Below are positions 24,174 to 27,500 of a stretch of DNA of 27,500 bases, piece after piece; position 1 is the stretch's first letter; each line of letters starts with the position of its first letter. A model generated the notes under the pieces. The model saw only the letters and a program-made list of their open reading frames with translations, was not told where the DNA came from and did no database searches. The stretch is taken from contig KV908550.1 of NCBI GenBank assembly GCA_002005505.1, forward strand, positions 228,293 to 255,792. The letters are read 5' to 3'. Both the position numbers and the translations under genes were made by a program. Source of the DNA: Botryococcus braunii (Eukaryota; Chlorophyta; Trebouxiophyceae).

Positions 24174-24742
24174 AAGTATTTGTATAAGAGCTGTTACATA
24201 AGCTGCAACTCTGGCATTAGCTCATACATGAGAATGAAGCTTAGGGGCCATTCGCGAATTCAGCTACTTGCACGGCATTAACCAATTCGAATTCGGGCTC
24301 GGGCTCACCGTTGGGCTCTATGGGCATATCTTGTTTGCTGAATGTATAAGATCTCGAGCAGGTGGCTACACTCGTGAATTGGTCTGTGACTTCATTCTTT
24401 TCCATCCACTAATGCGGTAGCTGTAGCATAATGTATCGGCCACTTGCAACCAGATGTGCGGACCCATGTTCAGGTACTTGACGTCAATGGCGATAATACC
24501 CGAGGTTAGTATCGGGCAGGAACACTATTGCTAAGAAGAGAGATGTGGTTAGTTTATATGCCTTGTGAGATGCCACAAAATTGCTTTGTTTGACTGTATA
24601 GCCAATGGTCAAGCCAGTTGAGTCATGGGGTAGTGTGAATGGCGCTCCAATGTTGGGCCAATCAGGGCAGTTAGGCAGCGGACTTTGAAATCTTCTGATA
24701 GTATACATGTCACGGTAGTTGCAAAGCGATATCGGTGAGTTA
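24172..24742. other. No supported feature
   Basis: No recognisable coding sequence. The minus-strand open frame reaching into this stretch is driven by the CCCAAA-type repeat at 24743-24927. GGGCTCGGGCTC and GTTGGGCTC units near 24295-24318 form a minor repeat. Confidence 0.4.
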
Positions 24743-24927
24743 TCCCAAACCCATCCCATAACATGTCCCAAATGCACCCCAAAAATACTGATTTTTGGGA
24801 CCATTTCCAACCGAGTCCCTACCAAACCTCCCAAGCATGTCCCATAGATATCCCAAACATGGTTGGGTTGACTCCCAAACGTATCCCAAGCACTGTTTTG
24901 GTACATTTTTGGGGCATTTTTGGGACA
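24743..24927. repeat. Degenerate TCCCAAAC/CATGTCCCA repeat
   Basis: Irregular units of about 12-18 bp share TCCCAAA, CCCATA or CATGTCCC cores. Orientation flips near 24780-24800 (CCCCAAAAATACTGATTTTTGGGA) and again at the end (TTTTTGGGGCATTTTTGGGA). The minus strand is open through it, giving Trp/Gly-rich periodic peptides that I take to be repeat artefacts. Confidence 0.8.
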
Positions 24928-24999
24928 CATCTCTTTCTATCAGTGCAAGTATCAAGATCATCTCTATTAATAGATGTCATGACCGATAGCTTGCAGAGG

Positions 25000-25690
25000 G
25001 CTGCATATAAAAGTACACATGTGGGGGATGTAACGGGGTCCCAGGAGGAGTTGCGGCATCAGCTTTTGCCTGCACTTTGAGAGTTGCGCCAGTCCTTGCG
25101 TAGACGGGTGAATGGTCCCAAGTCGCATGCCATGGTCTTCCCCCGACCTCCCCTAGCCCCCTCCCCCCCCCCCCCCCCCAACCCACCCAAATTATCCGAT
25201 CTGTTAGGGTCAGTCCCTGCCCCAGGTAACCCAAACTCGTCACGTAGGGGTCATGCTAGCACAGCTGTCCACGACTTCAGACATTGGGGACACCTTTAGC
25301 AATTACAAGGCAAGATGTGGGGTGCCTGGCCCACTATTCTTACGCGTTAACGGTATGGTCTTCTCAAATGCATTGCATTACAGGTGTGCCACCTCTGTTG
25401 GTAACCTCTTGCGCATGCGTCTCTTAGGAAAAGCTTCTTGGCATGGGTGGTGCCTGCCTCTTCGTATGGGTGTGAGGTCTGGACTCTACGGGTGTTTTCC
25501 GGATCTTCCGTAATGGAAGTTCCATTACGTCCTATGCTGTGGATTCAGACAAGGGGGTTTCTTACCTAAGGTTTTTCTATACTATATTTCAGATGATCCC
25601 AGCTGGGGTCCGTCCTATGGCCCGAACTGCGGTGCTCCTTGCCTAGGTTGGCGTGGGGCCCCTCAAACTTATCTAGTTCAAACGTGTGGT
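25000..25690 (+). pseudogene. Non-LTR reverse transcriptase fragment (copy 2)
   Basis: Homologous to 9430-9937 and extends further upstream. A frame with VTGSQEELRHQLLPAL, a stop, then ELRQSLRRRVNGPKSHAMVF fits the RT segment after the YADD box, where a VN-PKS-MVF pattern is expected. After a C-run (about 25159-25178) come QVTQTRHVGVML, SDIGDTF and an ARCGVPGP-type stretch. A frame change then leads to the SYGCEVW region. Copy 2 keeps the Trp codon that is TGA in copy 1 but has its own stops and frameshifts. A hairpin with 10-bp arms (25509-25529) interrupts it relative to copy 1. Confidence 0.7.
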
Positions 25691-26547
25691 CACCTTGAGT
25701 GACGAAACCACTCTGTTTTCTACTGTCAAGCTCTTACACCTGTGCGGACCGCTAACCCCAGTCGTTCTCTAGTTCCTCTAGGTCTAGACGAGAACTCTTT
25801 GGCACGCTGTCTTACGTACAGTTGCATCCTTCATCTCGGATGCATTCCAGGATCGTGCAGACTATAGTGCAGACATTAGCTAATGCCAGATGCGGTGAGT
25901 TGGCCGCACGTCACCTCACGTGGCCATTTGTCGTTTAGGAGTTATTTCCAGGCCCATGCAACTGCACAACTTCATTCGAGTTATTTCCAGGCCCATGCAA
26001 CTGCAGAACGTTCGAACTGCAGAACGTTAACGCGGATGCTTCGCCCCTTATTCTGGAAGAGATCTTGTAAGATTATGAGCTCGGCGTATTCCTGTATGGC
26101 CCGGACACGAAGGGTGCTTAGTCGGCAGTACTCCTGCTGTGTGTGTGTAACAGGCAGTGCTCCATGTGAGTTGAGGACTGATTGGCAACAATTAGAGACA
26201 AGCACCCGGAGTGCTCTTATAGTCCCAATCAAGTGCCTCGTCCTTTCGTGCCAGCAACATAAGTCCTCTCTGAACAAAACGTGTCAAATTTCTGCATTAC
26301 ACCTTATCAAGTCGAACTAGAATTAGTTGACAGGCAGAACTCTGAGTTTTGCCACAAATTACTCAATCACCTAATCGTTCCAGCTCATTGGTCTCCATCA
26401 TCAGGCCACAATTACTCTTCTGAGGGAAAGGCACAATTCTTCTAATATAACATAACAGAACTCTTTAAAGCATTGAACAGGATATTACATTACATTCAAG
26501 TCGTAATTCATGTCGCATTCGTACAGGTCCAGGTGCAGGCAGACGAA
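25691..26547. other. No supported gene; short duplications
   Basis: A 32-bp block at 25939-25970 is repeated at 25978-26009 with one change, and an AACTGCAGAACGTT block is doubled at about 25999-26028. Open frames on both strands around 25883-26320 overlap each other and match nothing I know. Confidence 0.45.
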
Positions 26548-26611
26548 GTGGTAATGGTAATGGTAGTGGTACTGGCACTGGCACTGTACTGGCACTGGCA
26601 CTGCACTGGTA
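26548..26611. repeat. GGTAAT/GGCACT hexamer-like repeat
   Basis: Six-base units drift from GGTAAT through GGTACT to GGCACT, with a CTGTACTGGCACTGGCACTG internal duplication. Confidence 0.85.
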
Positions 26612-26685
26612 GGGGATCCGCCCTCTACTTCAGTTACCAATGAGGGGGCCTGAGACTGATATATTTCACTTTTCCTTTAATGAAG

Positions 26686-26752
26686 CTTCTCCTGGAGGCT
26701 TTCCCAAGACAGCGCGATGCATCGCGCTGTCCCGGAGAACCTCCGGGAGAAG
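26686..26752. repeat. Hairpin with perfect 24-bp palindromic core
   Basis: The core 26708-26731 is a perfect palindrome (GACAGCGCGATG plus its complement). Outer arms 26686-26700 and 26738-26752 match at 13 of 15 positions. It lies about 180 bp upstream of dispersed-repeat copy B. Confidence 0.92.
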
Positions 26753-26928
26753 ACACAGTTCGAAGTGTCAAAAGCGTTGGGAAGGGTAGAAAATCCAAGG
26801 TGGTCACGGGAGGGCACGCCCGATATACAGGGCCCGTCCCTTTTGTCGAAGTTAAAGTACAGCCGTTCAGGGCTTTTTCCCCTTCATGTGGGAAAAGACG
26901 CGGAAAGGGCCTAGAATTAACAGTCCGA

Positions 26929-27492
26929 AATCAATCTTCGGATCGCCATCCAAACAGCCAGGGAAACCCCAAATGGGATTCCCAACGCTCAGCTGCACGA
27001 GCTTGAGAACGCTTTTCCATGTACAACAGACGTCACAGTCCTGAACTTCATGACTCCCACAATCAACTGCATATTACCTGTTTGTGATTCGAGGGCAATA
27101 TAGTTCAATTCCTCGAGTCCGGCAGCCCTCCTTACCGCGCATTATATATACGCGCCCCCTCTCCGGCTCTGAACACCTTTTTTGACAGAAGTTCTGTTTG
27201 AATTTGAAATAATTGGTAGCTTCGAACCTCTGCGTGGCGACCGTCATTGCCCAGTGTTTCTATCCAGGCAACTTCACAACTGCAGCCGTCGTTCGCAGCC
27301 ATCGCTCGTTGGATCTATAATGCTTAGTTGATAGCATAGCTGGATATCAATGGCTGTTCATGTTCCAAGGCCCTGGGTTTCCTGTGATGGAGGATTGGCT
27401 TCAAAAGAAGGTTGCAGTCCCCGGGATCACGACCGCTCCAGTTCCCGGAAGGGGTCCTGGGAACACATGAAAATACCCAAATCTGACTTGGT
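26929..27492. repeat. Dispersed repeat, copy B
   Basis: The partner of 12356-12838, in the same orientation. It is about 80 bp longer; the extra sequence is mainly in the middle (around 27130-27215), which has an AT-rich ATTATATATACGCG patch. It ends with AAAATACCCAAATCTGACTTGGT. A small stem GTCCGAA/TTCGGAT spans its first bases. The biological type is unknown. Confidence 0.75.
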
Positions 27493-27500
27493 GAGACAAC

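Noticed and set aside
24484..24961. Minus-strand protein with repeated Trp-Asp/Gly motifs
   Set aside because: The periodicity follows the degenerate CCCAAA DNA repeat, two frames show it, and no family is recognised.
26680..27006. 108-codon plus-strand frame rich in Arg and Gly
   Set aside because: It starts inside a perfect hairpin and runs into a dispersed repeat, and the second repeat copy does not conserve the frame.

Overview
This window looks like nuclear DNA of a eukaryote. The only gene with a recognisable family is split by spliceosomal-type introns (three GT-AG, one GC-AG), coding density is very low, and simple-sequence repeats are long and frequent. The spliced kinase domain resembles plant and green-algal Raf-like (TKL) kinases. 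Together with moderate GC and degraded non-LTR retroelements, this suggests a green microalga with a repeat-rich genome. The lineage call is an inference and nothing here proves it.

Layout. Positions 1-3300 are mostly non-coding, with large CA/GT microsatellites at 253-537 and 2631-2750. Positions 3384-4596 (minus strand) hold the 3' part of a gene for a Gly/Ser/Thr-rich, beta-rich protein, whose putative intron carries a 400-bp CAGA tract. Positions 5140-6562 (minus) contain short exon-like segments joined by very short introns, the most tentative gene call here. Positions 6600-8560 have no gene I can support. Positions 8588-9178 are an uninterrupted purine tract. Positions 9380-11311 are retroelement debris: a plus-strand reverse-transcriptase C-terminal fragment, then a minus-strand fragment with a CCHC knuckle and endonuclease-like motifs, then a 116-bp direct duplication. 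A related RT fragment lies at 25000-25690. A diverged dispersed repeat is present at 12356-12838 and again at 26929-27492.

The clearest gene is at 14337-18992 (plus). Five exons encode the C-terminal two thirds of a TKL/Raf-like kinase domain and a tail of about 500 residues with seven 21-residue repeats. The catalytic loop reads HGN instead of HRD and the APE motif reads AAE, so it is probably a pseudokinase or atypical kinase. Its 5' end, with the glycine loop and the VAIK lysine, was not found.

Downstream, 19751-20865 is a two-copy tandem duplication with a unit near 542 bp. Positions 20983-23566 form an island dense in perfect palindromes and hairpins. They include a 108-bp fold-back and a 96-bp hairpin beside a second purine tract (23648-24113) and an AC run. 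This island is the most unusual structure in the window, and I could not assign it to a known element.

The genes show no operon-like or pathway relationship. Most long open frames in the window are translations of microsatellites and should not be annotated as proteins.
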